From Rubrivivax sp. (GTDB lineage: Bacteria > Pseudomonadota > Gammaproteobacteria > Burkholderiales > Burkholderiaceae_C): 34,255 nucleotides of DNA. Under the pieces are notes generated by a model that worked only from the letters and a program-made list of their open reading frames with translations, was not told where the DNA came from and made no database searches. Below, piece after piece: positions 16,506 through 24,028 of this stretch. The position numbers and the translations under genes are program-made. The DNA lies in the NCBI GenBank assembly GCA_016788525.1, contig JAEUPD010000255.1:1-34255 (forward strand). Reading direction: 5' to 3'. Every line of letters begins with the position of its first letter. Within the stretch, counting starts at the first letter, position 1.

Positions 16506-17144
16506 TCAACGCAGCGTCACGCCCGTCTTGGCCTGCATCTCCTCGCGCGTGACGCCGGGCGCCAGTTCGACCACCTTGATGCCGTGCGGCGTCACGTCCA
16601 TCACCCCGAGGTCGGTGATGATGCGGTCGACCACGCCCACGCCGGTGAGCGGCAGGGTGCACTTGGGCAGGATCTTCATGTCGAAGCCGCCGTCCTTCTT
16701 CTTCGCCACGTGCTCCATCACGACGACCACGCTCTTCACGCCGCCCACCAGGTCCATCGCGCCGCCCATGCCCTTGACCATCTTGCCGGGGATCATCCAG
16801 TTGGCGATGTCGCCCTTCTCGCTGATCTGCATCGCGCCCAGGATGCTGAGGTTGATCTTGCCGCCGCGGATCATCGCGAAGCTGTCGTGGCTGCCGAAGA
16901 TGCTGCTGCCGGCGATGGTGGTCACCGTCTGCTTGCCGGCGTTGATGAGGTCGGCGTCGATCTCGTCCTCGGTGGGAAAGGGGCCGATGCCGAGCATGCC
17001 GTTTTCGCTCTGCAGCCAGACCTCGATGTCCTTGGGCACGTAGTTGGCCACCAGCGTCGGGATGCCGATGCCGAGGTTGACGTAGTAGCCGTCTTGCAGT
17101 TCCTTGGCCGCGCGCTCGGCCATCTGGTCTTGGGTCCAGGGCAT
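16506..17144 (-). CDS. scoB: Succinyl-CoA:3-ketoacid CoA-transferase, subunit B
   Basis: Beta subunit of the class I CoA-transferase that moves CoA between succinyl-CoA and acetoacetate or another 3-oxoacid. 212 residues, the normal length. The catalytic glutamate lies in [13 protein letters not shown] (Glu47). [15 protein letters not shown] near the N-terminus and [19 protein letters not shown] in the middle are typical. AGGAG lies 6 nt upstream of the ATG. It is 32 bp downstream of scoA on the same strand, so the subunits are made from one transcript. It could equally be named pcaJ or atoA; sequence alone does not separate 3-oxoadipate from acetoacetate preference, but the motifs resemble Sco/Scot more. 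Confidence 0.93.
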   Translation of the reverse strand: MPWTQDQMAERAAKELQDGYYVNLGIGIPTLVANYVPKDIEVWLQSENGMLGIGPFPTEDEIDADLINAGKQTVTTIAGSSIFGSHDSFAMIRGGKINLSILGAMQISEKGDIANWMIPGKMVKGMGGAMDLVGGVKSVVVVMEHVAKKKDGGFDMKILPKCTLPLTGVGVVDRIITDLGVMDVTPHGIKVVELAPGVTREEMQAKTGVTLR

Positions 17145-17176
17145 GTGTTTCTCCTGCTGTGCGTGCGGTGGGGGTG

Positions 17177-17896
17177 TCAGGCGCCGGTCTTCTCGCCCGC
17201 CTTTTCGCGGACGGTGCGCTTCTCGATGCGCTTCTCGGGCGTGGCGTTGAGCACCAGGCGGTGCACGTAGATGCCGGGCAGGTGCACCGCATCGGGGTCG
17301 AGCGAACCCACGGGCACGATCTTCTCCACTTCCACCACGCTCACCTTCCCGGCCATGATCACCGCCGGGTTGAAGTTGCGCGCCGTGCGCCGGAACACCA
17401 GGTTGCCGCTCTCGTCGGCCAGGTAGGCCTTGGCCAGCGACACCGCGGGCACCAGGGCGCGCTCCATCACGTAGGCCTTGCCGTCGAACTCGCGCGTCTC
17501 CTTGCCCTCGGCGACCATGGTGCCCACGCCCGTGCGCGTGAAGAACGCCGGGATGCCCGCGCCGCCGGCGCGCAGCTTCTCGGCCAGCGTGCCCTGTGGC
17601 GTGAACTCGAGCTCCAGCTCGCCGGCCAGGTACTGGCGCTCGAACTCCTTGTTCTCGCCGACGTAGCTGGAGATCATCTTCCTGATCTGTCGCGTCTCCA
17701 GCAGCTTGCCCAGGCCGAAGCCGTCGACCCCGGCGTTGTTGGAGATGACGGTGAGGTTCTTGCGACCGGTGTCGCGCAGCGCATCGATCAGCGCCTCGGG
17801 AATGCCGCACAGGCCGAAGCCACCCACGGCGAGCAGCTGGCCGTCGTGGATGAGGCCGTCGAGTGCCGCGGCGGCAGTGGGAAAGATCTTGCGCAT
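17177..17896 (-). CDS. scoA: Succinyl-CoA:3-ketoacid CoA-transferase, subunit A
   Basis: Alpha subunit partner of ScoB; the pair activates 3-ketoacids at the expense of succinyl-CoA in ketone-body or branched-chain catabolism. 239 residues. Seen: [73 protein letters not shown] and the C-terminal [15 protein letters not shown], all typical of the subunit. The last ~15 residues are Lys/Glu-rich. The gene starts the operon. Upstream lies an A+T-richer patch with two TACGTA copies, a probable control site. GGAG is about 12 nt before the ATG. Confidence 0.93.
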   Translation of the reverse strand: MRKIFPTAAAALDGLIHDGQLLAVGGFGLCGIPEALIDALRDTGRKNLTVISNNAGVDGFGLGKLLETRQIRKMISSYVGENKEFERQYLAGELELEFTPQGTLAEKLRAGGAGIPAFFTRTGVGTMVAEGKETREFDGKAYVMERALVPAVSLAKAYLADESGNLVFRRTARNFNPAVIMAGKVSVVEVEKIVPVGSLDPDAVHLPGIYVHRLVLNATPEKRIEKRTVREKAGEKTGA

Positions 17897-17927
17897 GGCG
17901 TGGTCGTCTCCTTGACCCGCGAGGCTA

Positions 17928-17958
17928 CTACGTAAGGCATTAAGTGGTCGTTACGTAG
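17928..17958. promoter_or_regulatory. Inverted repeat upstream of scoAB, operator candidate
   Basis: CTACGTAA (17928-17935) and TTACGTAG (17951-17958) are perfect inverted copies, 23 bp start to start, about two helical turns. They sit in the only A+T-richer patch of the scoA-thioesterase gap, 32 bp upstream of the scoA ATG, where a promoter is expected. A dimeric regulator binding both arms is inferred. Confidence 0.55.
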
Positions 17959-17980
17959 AATTGACTAATGAGCGCCCCCA

Positions 17981-18106
17981 GGGCCGGGCCAGCCGGCCCG
18001 CCTTCCGCGGGGGTTCAAGCAAAGTGGCAAGAGCGCCTTTGCTTGAACGCGCGCGTGGTCGCGCCAAGGCGCTCATTTCGGAGCGCGCAAGCGCGGAGAT
18101 CGCCCG
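17981..18106 (+). repeat. Cluster of inverted repeats before the thioesterase gene
   Basis: Four stems crowd this stretch: GGGCCGG/CCGGCCC (17981-17987 and 17993-17999); a perfect 12-bp arm GTTCAAGCAAAG (18013-18024) with its complement at 18037-18048; GAGCGCCTT (18031-18039) with AAGGCGCTC (18066-18074); and GCGCTC/GAGCGC (18069-18074 and 18081-18086). The second and third stems overlap and cannot form together. It may be a leader with alternative folds or a copy of a dispersed intergenic repeat. Confidence 0.5.
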
Positions 18107-18544
18107 ATGACCGCACCCGACCCGATGGCCTCGCTGGCCGACACCGAGATGCTCACCGATGCGTTGGCCCGGGTGTTCGCGCCCTGGGTGCGTGAGCTGG
18201 ACCTGCGGCTGCTGGAAGCCCGCGCCGGCGAGGTGACGCTGGCGCTGCCCGTGACCAGCCGCCACGTGCACGAGGGCGGCGTGCTGTGCGGCCAGACGAT
18301 GATGGCCGCGGCCGACACGGCGATGGTGCTGGCGGTCATGACCCGGCTGGGCGGCTTCAAGCCGATGACCACCGTGCAGCTGCAGACGAGCTTCCTGCGC
18401 CAGGTGGCCGGCACCAGCGGCGCGGCGCGCGTGGTGGCGCGCGTGTTCAAGATGGGCCGCTCGCTGGTCTTCGGCGAAGTCCAGGTCTGGAACGCCGACG
18501 ACGAGCTGGCCGCGCACGCCACCACCACCTACGCACTGCTCTGA
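18107..18544 (+). CDS. PaaI-family hotdog-fold thioesterase
   Basis: 145-residue single hotdog domain that should hydrolyse acyl- or aryl-CoA thioesters in the cytosol. Seen: HVHEGGVLCGQTMMAAADTAM, the PaaI/4HBT active-site region where the small-residue loop and the Asp (ADTA) lie on the hotdog helix, followed by TTVQLQTSFLRQ and a final strand HATTTYALL. GGAG is 8 nt upstream of the ATG. The gene is divergent from scoAB across a shared regulatory region and is followed after 5 nt by the GTG of a PAS-LuxR regulator, so thioesterase and regulator are probably co-expressed. Physiological acyl-CoA unknown; a link with ketoacid-CoA metabolism is suggested only by position. Confidence 0.88.
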   Translation: MTAPDPMASLADTEMLTDALARVFAPWVRELDLRLLEARAGEVTLALPVTSRHVHEGGVLCGQTMMAAADTAMVLAVMTRLGGFKPMTTVQLQTSFLRQVAGTSGAARVVARVFKMGRSLVFGEVQVWNADDELAAHATTTYALL

Positions 18545-18549
18545 GCGGC

Positions 18550-19140
18550 GTGGGCGGCACCGCGCCGGTGCCGGCGCTGGACCATCGCATCGCGTTCGAG
18601 CTGGCTCCGGTGGGGTTGGTGATCTCGCGCGAGCGGCTGATGGTCGATGTCAATCGCGAGCTCTTGAAGATGTTCGGCGCCACGCGCGAAATGCTGGTGG
18701 GCGCGAGCTTCGAGCTGCTGTACCCCACCGCGGTGGAGTTCGAGCGCACCGGGCAGCGCATCACCGCCCAGCTGGACAGCGCGGGCCGCTACAGCGACGA
18801 GCGCGTGATGAAGCGGCTGGGCAGCGCCGGCGGCGTCATCGCCGGCGAGCTGTTCTGGTGCCACGTCTCCGGGCGTGCGCTGGACCCCGCGCGGCCGCAT
18901 GCCCAGGGCATCTGGGCCTTCGAAGACCTGTCGTCGCGGCGTGTGCTGCGCGTGGAGTTCACGCCGCGCGAGCGCGAGATCGCCGCGCTGCTGATCGAAG
19001 GCCTCACCAGCAAGGCCATCGGCCGGCGGCTCGGCGTGAGCCCGCGCACGGTCGACGTCTACCGCACCCGGCTGATGCGCAAGACCGGCGCGGCCACGAC
19101 GCCCGAGCTGGTCAACAAGCTGCTGGCCGGGCAACGCTGA
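18550..19140 (+). CDS. PAS-domain LuxR-family transcriptional regulator
   Basis: 196 residues. An N-terminal PAS domain (~12-128: HRIAFELAPVGLVISRER, VNRELLKMFGATREMLVGAS, LLYPT, VIAGELFWCHVSGRAL, GIWAFEDLS) is joined to a C-terminal LuxR-type helix-turn-helix (~134-196: FTPREREIAALLIEGLTSK, AIGRRLGVSPRTVDVYRTRL). There is no receiver domain, so the signal is probably sensed directly by PAS as a ligand, redox or partner. GTG 18550 lies 5 nt after the thioesterase stop; GTG 18568 (VPALDHRIAFE) is also possible. Targets are unknown; nearby palindromes at 17928 and 19231 are candidates. Confidence 0.85.
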   Translation: MGGTAPVPALDHRIAFELAPVGLVISRERLMVDVNRELLKMFGATREMLVGASFELLYPTAVEFERTGQRITAQLDSAGRYSDERVMKRLGSAGGVIAGELFWCHVSGRALDPARPHAQGIWAFEDLSSRRVLRVEFTPREREIAALLIEGLTSKAIGRRLGVSPRTVDVYRTRLMRKTGAATTPELVNKLLAGQR

Positions 19141-19150
19141 GGCGCGCGCC

Positions 19151-19200
19151 GATTCGCGCCGCGTCGCGCTGATTCGCGCCGCGTCGCGCCGCGTCGCGCC
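19151..19200 (+). repeat. Short G+C-rich tandem repeat downstream of the LuxR gene
   Basis: A 20-bp unit beginning GATTCGCGCC occurs at 19151-19170 and 19171-19190 with one difference at its last base, followed by a 10-bp half copy (GCGTCGCGCC) at 19191-19200. It starts 10 bp after the LuxR stop and is non-coding. Confidence 0.8.
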
Positions 19201-19230
19201 GCCCTCCCCCTCTTGGCGGGCCTGCCAGGC

Positions 19231-19248
19231 GCCATACCGTGGTATGGC
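19231..19248. promoter_or_regulatory. 8-2-8 palindrome, operator-like
   Basis: GCCATACC-GT-GGTATGGC is a perfect inverted repeat with a 2-bp centre, in the 252-bp gap between the LuxR gene and the channel-kinase operon. Flanking CTGCCA and TGGCAG (19222-19227 and 19245-19250) add a second symmetric pair. It is a plausible site for a LuxR/NarL-type dimer encoded on either side. Confidence 0.5.
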
Positions 19249-19392
19249 AGCCTCGCCATGGCGCAACCCTACGATCGCCCACGCCGGGCAGCTGAAGGCG
19301 CCCCCACCCGTGGCCACACGCCGCAGCGGTGCGCAGCCGGCCGGGCCCGACCTGCTGCCCTGCGACGGAACGCGTCCCCACAACAATCAGAC

Positions 19393-20631
19393 ATGGACAC
19401 CCTTTCGCGCTTCATCGACTCGCTTGGCAACTCCATGGGCGCCGTGCTCGGGCCCTATGCACCGCGGGTGCTCGGGGCGCTGGCCCTGCTGGCCGCCGCG
19501 TGGCTGGGGGCCCGGCTGGCCCGCGCCGCGACGATGCGCCTGGCCGCCCGGGCCCGCCTGGAGGAGCGGTTGAGCAGCCCGGGCCTGCCCGCCACGCTGG
19601 CCGGCATCGCGGCGGCGCTGGTGTGGCTGCTGGCGCTGCCGGCACTGCTGGGCACGCTGGAGCTGCAGGGCCTGCTGACGCCGGTCAACGCGATGTTGTC
19701 GCGGCTGCTGGCCTTCGTGCCCAACCTGCTGGGCGCGATGGTGGTACTGGGCATCGGCGTGCTCATCGCGCGCATCGCCCGGCAGGTGGTCAGCGGGCTG
19801 GCGCGCGCCGCCGGCTCCGAAAGGCTGGCCGAGAAGCTGGGGCTTGCGGCGTCGCTGGGCCCGGAGGGGCTGGCCGGCATCGCCGGGCAGGTCGTGTTCG
19901 TGCTGCTGCTGCTGCCCACCACGCTGGCGGCGCTGCAGCCGCTGGGGCTGGAGGCATTGACGCAGCCGCTGTCGCGCCTGTTCGAGACGCTGGTCAACCT
20001 GGTGCCGCGGCTGCTGTCGGCCACGTTGGTGGTGGGCGTGGCGGTGCTGGTGGGGCGGGCGCTGGCCAACCTCGCCTCGGCGGCGCTGGCCGCGGCGGGG
20101 CTGGACCGCCTGCCCGAGCGCCTGGGCGCCGGGCCGCTGCGGCTGGCGGGGCGCGCCCCCTCGGAGCTGGCCGGCGGCGCGGTGATGCTGGCCGTGGTGC
20201 TGGTGGCCGTGGCCCAGGCCACGGAAATCCTCGGGCTGCCGGTGCTCACCGAGATCGTCGCCGTCACCGGCACAGCGCTGGCACGGCTGGCCGTGGCCGC
20301 GGTCATCCTCGTGGCCGGGGTGCTGCTGGCCTCGCTGGCGGCGCGCGCGCTGGAAGGCGGCACGCTGCCCAACGCCCGCGCGCTGGGCTGGGTGGCGCGC
20401 GGGGCGATCCTCTTTTTCAGTGGCGCGCTGGCGCTGCGCCAGGCCGGGCTGCCGGCGGAGATCGTCGCCATCGCCTTCGGCGCCGTCGTCGGCGCCGTGG
20501 CCATCGCCGTGGCGGTGGCCTTCGGCGTGGGCGGGCGCGAGGTGGCTGCACGCGTGCTCGACCGTGTCGCCGCCTCGTTCGAGCAGCCCGCGGGCGGCGC
20601 GACCCGCGGTCCCACCGACCCGGGGCCATGA
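19393..20631 (+). CDS. MscS-related membrane protein with TM-helix repeats
   Basis: 412-residue inner-membrane protein. Three similar blocks of hydrophobic helices (around LLAFVPNLLGAMVVLGIGVLIA, LVNLVPRLLSATLVVGVAVLVG and a third near LARLAVAAVILVAGVLLASL) match the conserved TM-helix repeat of small-conductance mechanosensitive channel relatives (CmpX type). The C-terminal GAVVGAVAIAVAVAFGVGGREVAARVL recalls the pore helix of MscS. A full MscS beta domain is absent, so gating behaviour is uncertain. It is the first gene of an operon: its stop overlaps the ATG of the histidine kinase as ATGA. AACAAT lies 5 nt upstream of the ATG and no ribosome site is seen. Confidence 0.85.
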   Translation: MDTLSRFIDSLGNSMGAVLGPYAPRVLGALALLAAAWLGARLARAATMRLAARARLEERLSSPGLPATLAGIAAALVWLLALPALLGTLELQGLLTPVNAMLSRLLAFVPNLLGAMVVLGIGVLIARIARQVVSGLARAAGSERLAEKLGLAASLGPEGLAGIAGQVVFVLLLLPTTLAALQPLGLEALTQPLSRLFETLVNLVPRLLSATLVVGVAVLVGRALANLASAALAAAGLDRLPERLGAGPLRLAGRAPSELAGGAVMLAVVLVAVAQATEILGLPVLTEIVAVTGTALARLAVAAVILVAGVLLASLAARALEGGTLPNARALGWVARGAILFFSGALALRQAGLPAEIVAIAFGAVVGAVAIAVAVAFGVGGREVAARVLDRVAASFEQPAGGATRGPTDPGP

Positions 20632-22310
20632 AGCCGAACCCGATGCTCGAACGGCTGGACCTGGTGCACCAGGTCTGGCTGGTGGGCACCGCCGCCAGCG
20701 CAATGGCTGCGGCGGCCGCCGCCGCGGTGGCGCAGCGGGGTCTCGATGCACCGGCCGCACCGGGCGGCCTGCCTCCTGCCGCGTGGCCCGCCGCGGCGGC
20801 CCTGGCAGGCGGCCTGCTCGCCACTGGCGCGGCAGCCTGGGCCGCCGCGCGCGCGCGGCGTGCCCACGGCGCCCTGGCCAGCGCGGCGCGCGGCATCGCG
20901 CAGGAACAGCCCGAGGCCGAAGAAGTGGCGCTGCCGCTGCTCAGCGAGTCGCTCGACCTGCAGGACAGCTCGGCCGCGTTGCGCCGCGCGGTGGCCTCGC
21001 TGCGCCAGCGCATCGACTCGCTGAAGGCGCAGAACGACGCGCTGGCCGCGCGCCTGACCCACCGCACGCTGGAGCTGACCTCGCTGCAGGACCTGTCGAT
21101 CGGCCTGGCGCACAAGGGCAACGACGTGGCCGGCCTGGTCGACGAGGCGCTGCACGCGCTGGAACGCACGATGGCCTACTCGAGCGCTTCGGTGTGGGCC
21201 CGCGGCGACCTCGACCCGGCGCAGCCGGTGGCGCTGCTGGGCTACCGCAGCACGGCCAGCGAACTGGCCGGGCTCGCGCTGTCCGACCTGGTGGGCCTGC
21301 GCCTTTCGCGCGCCAACCTGCAGCGCTACGAGCAGATCGAGGAAAACGGCCAGCCGATCATCGAGAACCGCCCGCAGCAGGGGCTGCTGGCCTGGCTGTG
21401 GGCGATGGTCACCGACGACGCGCGCACTTCGGCGCTGTACCGCGCCACGCGCTCGTGGATGGCGGTGCCGCTGGCGGTGTCGGACTCTTCGCGCCACGGC
21501 CACCACGACCGCGTGCTGGGCGTGCTGCGCGTCGATCACACCGAGCCCGAGCACTTCGGCGACGAGCGCGCGCGCCTGCTCACCGCGGTGGCCAGCCAGA
21601 CGGCCCTGGCGATGCGCCACGCCCACCTGCTGGCCCGCGAGCGCGACAACGCCGCCGCCGCCGAGCGCAACCGCCTCGCGCGCGACCTGCACGATGCGGT
21701 CTCGCAGACGCTGTTCGCGGCCAACCTGCTGGCCGGCACGCTGGCGCGCGACACCACCCTGCCCCCGGCAGCGCGCGAGCAGGCCGCCACGCTGTCGCGG
21801 CTGAACCAGGGCGCGCTGGCCGAGATGCGCATGCTGATGTTCGAGCTCAAACCCGACGCGCTCGCTACCCTGCCACTGGCCGAACTGCTGCAGCAGGCGG
21901 CCTCGGCGCTGGCCGCACGCGGCGGGCTCGACGTGCAGGTGCATCTCGACCCCGCCGACCCACCGGCCGCCACGCGGCTGCACCTGTACCGGCTGGCACA
22001 GGAGGCGCTGTCCAACGTCGCGCGCCACAGCGGAGCACACCATGTCCACCTGGGGTGGCACTCGCCCGTTGCGGGCCAGGGCGTCTTGAGCGTGCGCGAC
22101 GACGGCCACGGCTTCGACACCACCGCGCCGCACCCCGGCCACTACGGCCTGGCCCACATGCACGAACGCGCCGCCTTGCTGGGCGGCACGCTGCGCCTGG
22201 ACAGCGCCCCCGGCGAGGGCACCTCCGTGGCGGTGGAGGTGTCCTGGGACGCACCCGCGCGCGGCGGCACCCGATCTTCCCCTTTGCAGAACCAGGAGAC
22301 CCAGCCATGA
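20628..22310 (+). CDS. Membrane-bound sensor histidine kinase with GAF and HisKA_3 domains
   Basis: 560-residue kinase of the NarX/LiaS type that should autophosphorylate on His and pass phosphate to the adjacent regulator. Two membrane helices (~14-36 and ~52-75) with a very short periplasmic loop are followed by a helical linker (~105-150) and a GAF domain (~155-335). The HisKA_3 H-box is ERNRLARDLHDAVSQTLF with His355. The ATPase domain has the N-box EALSNVARHS (Asn463), DDGHGFD (491-497) and GHYGLAHMHERA. The near absence of a periplasmic domain suggests sensing in the membrane, through the GAF domain or through a partner such as the channel-like protein upstream. ATGA overlaps on both sides couple the three genes. 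Confidence 0.93.
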   Translation: MKPNPMLERLDLVHQVWLVGTAASAMAAAAAAAVAQRGLDAPAAPGGLPPAAWPAAAALAGGLLATGAAAWAAARARRAHGALASAARGIAQEQPEAEEVALPLLSESLDLQDSSAALRRAVASLRQRIDSLKAQNDALAARLTHRTLELTSLQDLSIGLAHKGNDVAGLVDEALHALERTMAYSSASVWARGDLDPAQPVALLGYRSTASELAGLALSDLVGLRLSRANLQRYEQIEENGQPIIENRPQQGLLAWLWAMVTDDARTSALYRATRSWMAVPLAVSDSSRHGHHDRVLGVLRVDHTEPEHFGDERARLLTAVASQTALAMRHAHLLARERDNAAAAERNRLARDLHDAVSQTLFAANLLAGTLARDTTLPPAAREQAATLSRLNQGALAEMRMLMFELKPDALATLPLAELLQQAASALAARGGLDVQVHLDPADPPAATRLHLYRLAQEALSNVARHSGAHHVHLGWHSPVAGQGVLSVRDDGHGFDTTAPHPGHYGLAHMHERAALLGGTLRLDSAPGEGTSVAVEVSWDAPARGGTRSSPLQNQETQP

Positions 22311-23035
22311 TCCCCTCCGCCCCCCCGCCAAAGGGCGAGCACCGAGGCGCGCCGCGCGAAGGCAGCCCAGGCAGCGACCTCCATCGCCACGCCGAGCGCG
22401 CGGCACCGATCCGCGTGTTCGTCATCGACGACCATCCGATGATCCGCCACGGGCTGGCCGCGATGATCCGGGCCGAGCGCGAATTCGAATGGGTGGGCGA
22501 GGCCGCCGACGGCGAGGAGGCGATCAAGCTCGCGCCGGCGCTCGAGCCCGACCTGCTGCTGGTGGACCTGGTGATGCCGCGGCTGGATGGCGTGGCCGCC
22601 ATCCAGGCGCTCAAGCCGCTGCTGCCGCGGGCGCGATTCGTCGTGCTGACCAGCGTGCTCGACCCGGCCGAGGTCAAGCGCGCGATGGCCGCCGGCGCCG
22701 GCGCCTACCTGCTGAAGAACGCCTCGACGCAGGAACTCGTCACCGTGATGCACGCTGCCGCACGCGGCCAGCGCGTGCTGGCACCCGAGGTCAGCGATGC
22801 GTTGATCGCCGGCGAGCGCGAACCGGCGCCCGGTGGCGACCTGACGCAGCGCGAGCGCGAGTTGCTGGCGCTGATGGCGCGCGGCCTGTCGAACCAGGAA
22901 ATCAGCAACCGCCTGAGCATCGCCATGCCGACGGTGAAGTTCCACGTCACCAACATCCTCGCCAAGCTGCACGCCGACAACCGCACCGAGGCGGTGTTGA
23001 AGGCGCTGAAGCACAAGCTGGTGGCGCTCGAATAG
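22307..23035 (+). CDS. NarL/LuxR-family response regulator
   Basis: 242 residues. A receiver domain (~35-155) has the acidic pair DD41-42, phospho-acceptor Asp87 in LLLVDLVMPRLDG, Thr115 and Lys137. A LuxR-type DNA-binding domain (~177-240) contains LTQRERELLALMARGLSN and the recognition region IAMPTVKFHVTNILAKLH. An unusual 34-residue Pro/Gly/His-rich tail precedes the receiver; translational coupling (ATG overlapping the kinase stop) supports the long start. It is the cognate partner of the kinase at 20628. Its targets probably include this operon, but no binding site can be assigned. Confidence 0.93.
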   Translation: MIPSAPPPKGEHRGAPREGSPGSDLHRHAERAAPIRVFVIDDHPMIRHGLAAMIRAEREFEWVGEAADGEEAIKLAPALEPDLLLVDLVMPRLDGVAAIQALKPLLPRARFVVLTSVLDPAEVKRAMAAGAGAYLLKNASTQELVTVMHAAARGQRVLAPEVSDALIAGEREPAPGGDLTQRERELLALMARGLSNQEISNRLSIAMPTVKFHVTNILAKLHADNRTEAVLKALKHKLVALE

Positions 23036-23125
23036 CGCCGGCCGGTGCCAGTCGCGATGGCGTCCGGCCGAGCCCGGGCGGTCGCGGCAGGCTCGATGGG
23101 CCTGCCAAGGCGCCGCCGGGTTGCG

Positions 23126-23138
23126 TGCGGCATCATCG
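23126..23138 (+). promoter_or_regulatory. Candidate -10 region of the GST gene
   Basis: TGCGGCATCATCG, with CATCAT at 23131-23136, ends so that transcription would begin at or next to the ATG at 23143. The same 13-mer occurs upstream of the ABC ATPase gene at 28362-28374. No -35 or ribosome site is visible. Confidence 0.35.
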
Positions 23139-23142
23139 CTGC

Positions 23143-23820
23143 ATGAGCCTGATCGTCCACCACCTCGAGAACTCCCGCTCGCAGCGCGTGCTGTGGCTGC
23201 TGGAGGAGCTTGGCGTGCCCTACGAGGTGCGCCGCTACGCCCGCGACCGCAAGACGATGCTCGCGCCGCCGGAACTGCGCCAGGTGCACGCGTTGGGCAA
23301 GTCGCCCGTGATCACCGACGGCCAGCTCACGGTGGCCGAGTCCGGCGCCATCGTCGAGCACCTGCTCGACGTGCATGACGCCGCCGGCCGCCTGCGCCCG
23401 CCCGCCGGCACCGAGGCGCGCCGGCGCTTCACCTACTGGCTGCACTTCGCCGAGGGCAGCGCGATGCCCCCGCTGCTGCTGAAGCTGGTGTTCGACCAGG
23501 TGCGCAAGGCGCGCGTGCCGTTCTTCGTGAAGCCGGTCGTCAAGACCATCGCCGACAAGGTCACGGCCAGCTTCATCGCGCCGAACATCGCGCGGCAGCT
23601 CGAGTTCATGGAAAGCGAGCTGCGCGGGCGAGAGTGGTTCGCCGGGGACACCTTTAGTGTCGCCGACATCCAGATGAGCTTTCCGCTGGAAGCGGCGCAG
23701 GCCCGCGGCGGGCTGGACGCGCGCCACCCGCAGCTCACCGCATGGCTCGAGCGCATTCACGCGCGGCCGGCGTGGAACAAGGCGCTGCAGGTCGGCGGGC
23801 CGTACACGCTGCTGACCTGA
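23143..23820 (+). CDS. Glutathione S-transferase family protein
   Basis: 225 residues with an N-terminal thioredoxin-like domain (HHLENSRSQRVLWLLEELGV, where the Ser of NSRS is the probable glutathione-activating residue, then GKSPVITDG and ESGAIVEHLL) and a C-terminal helical domain (WFAGDTFSVADIQMSFPLE, ARPAWNKAL). It conjugates or reduces substrates with glutathione in the cytosol; the substrate cannot be told. It stands alone, 107 bp after the response regulator, and is convergent with the NAD(P)-binding gene across the repeat region. No Shine-Dalgarno sequence precedes the ATG. Confidence 0.92.
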   Translation: MSLIVHHLENSRSQRVLWLLEELGVPYEVRRYARDRKTMLAPPELRQVHALGKSPVITDGQLTVAESGAIVEHLLDVHDAAGRLRPPAGTEARRRFTYWLHFAEGSAMPPLLLKLVFDQVRKARVPFFVKPVVKTIADKVTASFIAPNIARQLEFMESELRGREWFAGDTFSVADIQMSFPLEAAQARGGLDARHPQLTAWLERIHARPAWNKALQVGGPYTLLT

Positions 23821-23917
23821 GCATGACCTGATCGCTGCGCATCTGTTGCGTCAGGTGCGCTGTGGCGTCAGGGTCGGTTGAGGTCGATCGGGACGCACTG
23901 CCTGCGTGGTGGCGGGC

Positions 23918-24028
23918 CCGGGCCGCCGGGGTGCCCTGCTGCGCGAATGTCCTTTTCCGAGTGCCCTGCTTCGCATGGCACTCAGATGCATCCTTGATTT
24001 CGCTGCGCAGGGCACCCCGGTGGCCCGG
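23918..24028. repeat. 22-bp inverted repeat enclosing a small hairpin
   Basis: The 22 bp at 23918-23939 are the reverse complement of 24007-24028 except for one position, which would be a G-U pair in RNA. The arms enclose 67 bp that contain a second hairpin, GAGTGCC (23959-23965) and GGCACTC (23977-23983) around the 11-nt loop CTGCTTCGCAT. Part of the arm (GTGCCCTGC) recurs at 23961-23969, so alternative pairings are possible. Confidence 0.75.

Noticed and set aside
17968-18195. 75-codon ORF starting at 17968
   Set aside because: It overlaps the inverted-repeat cluster and the start of the thioesterase gene in another frame, and has no ribosome site or recognisable domain.
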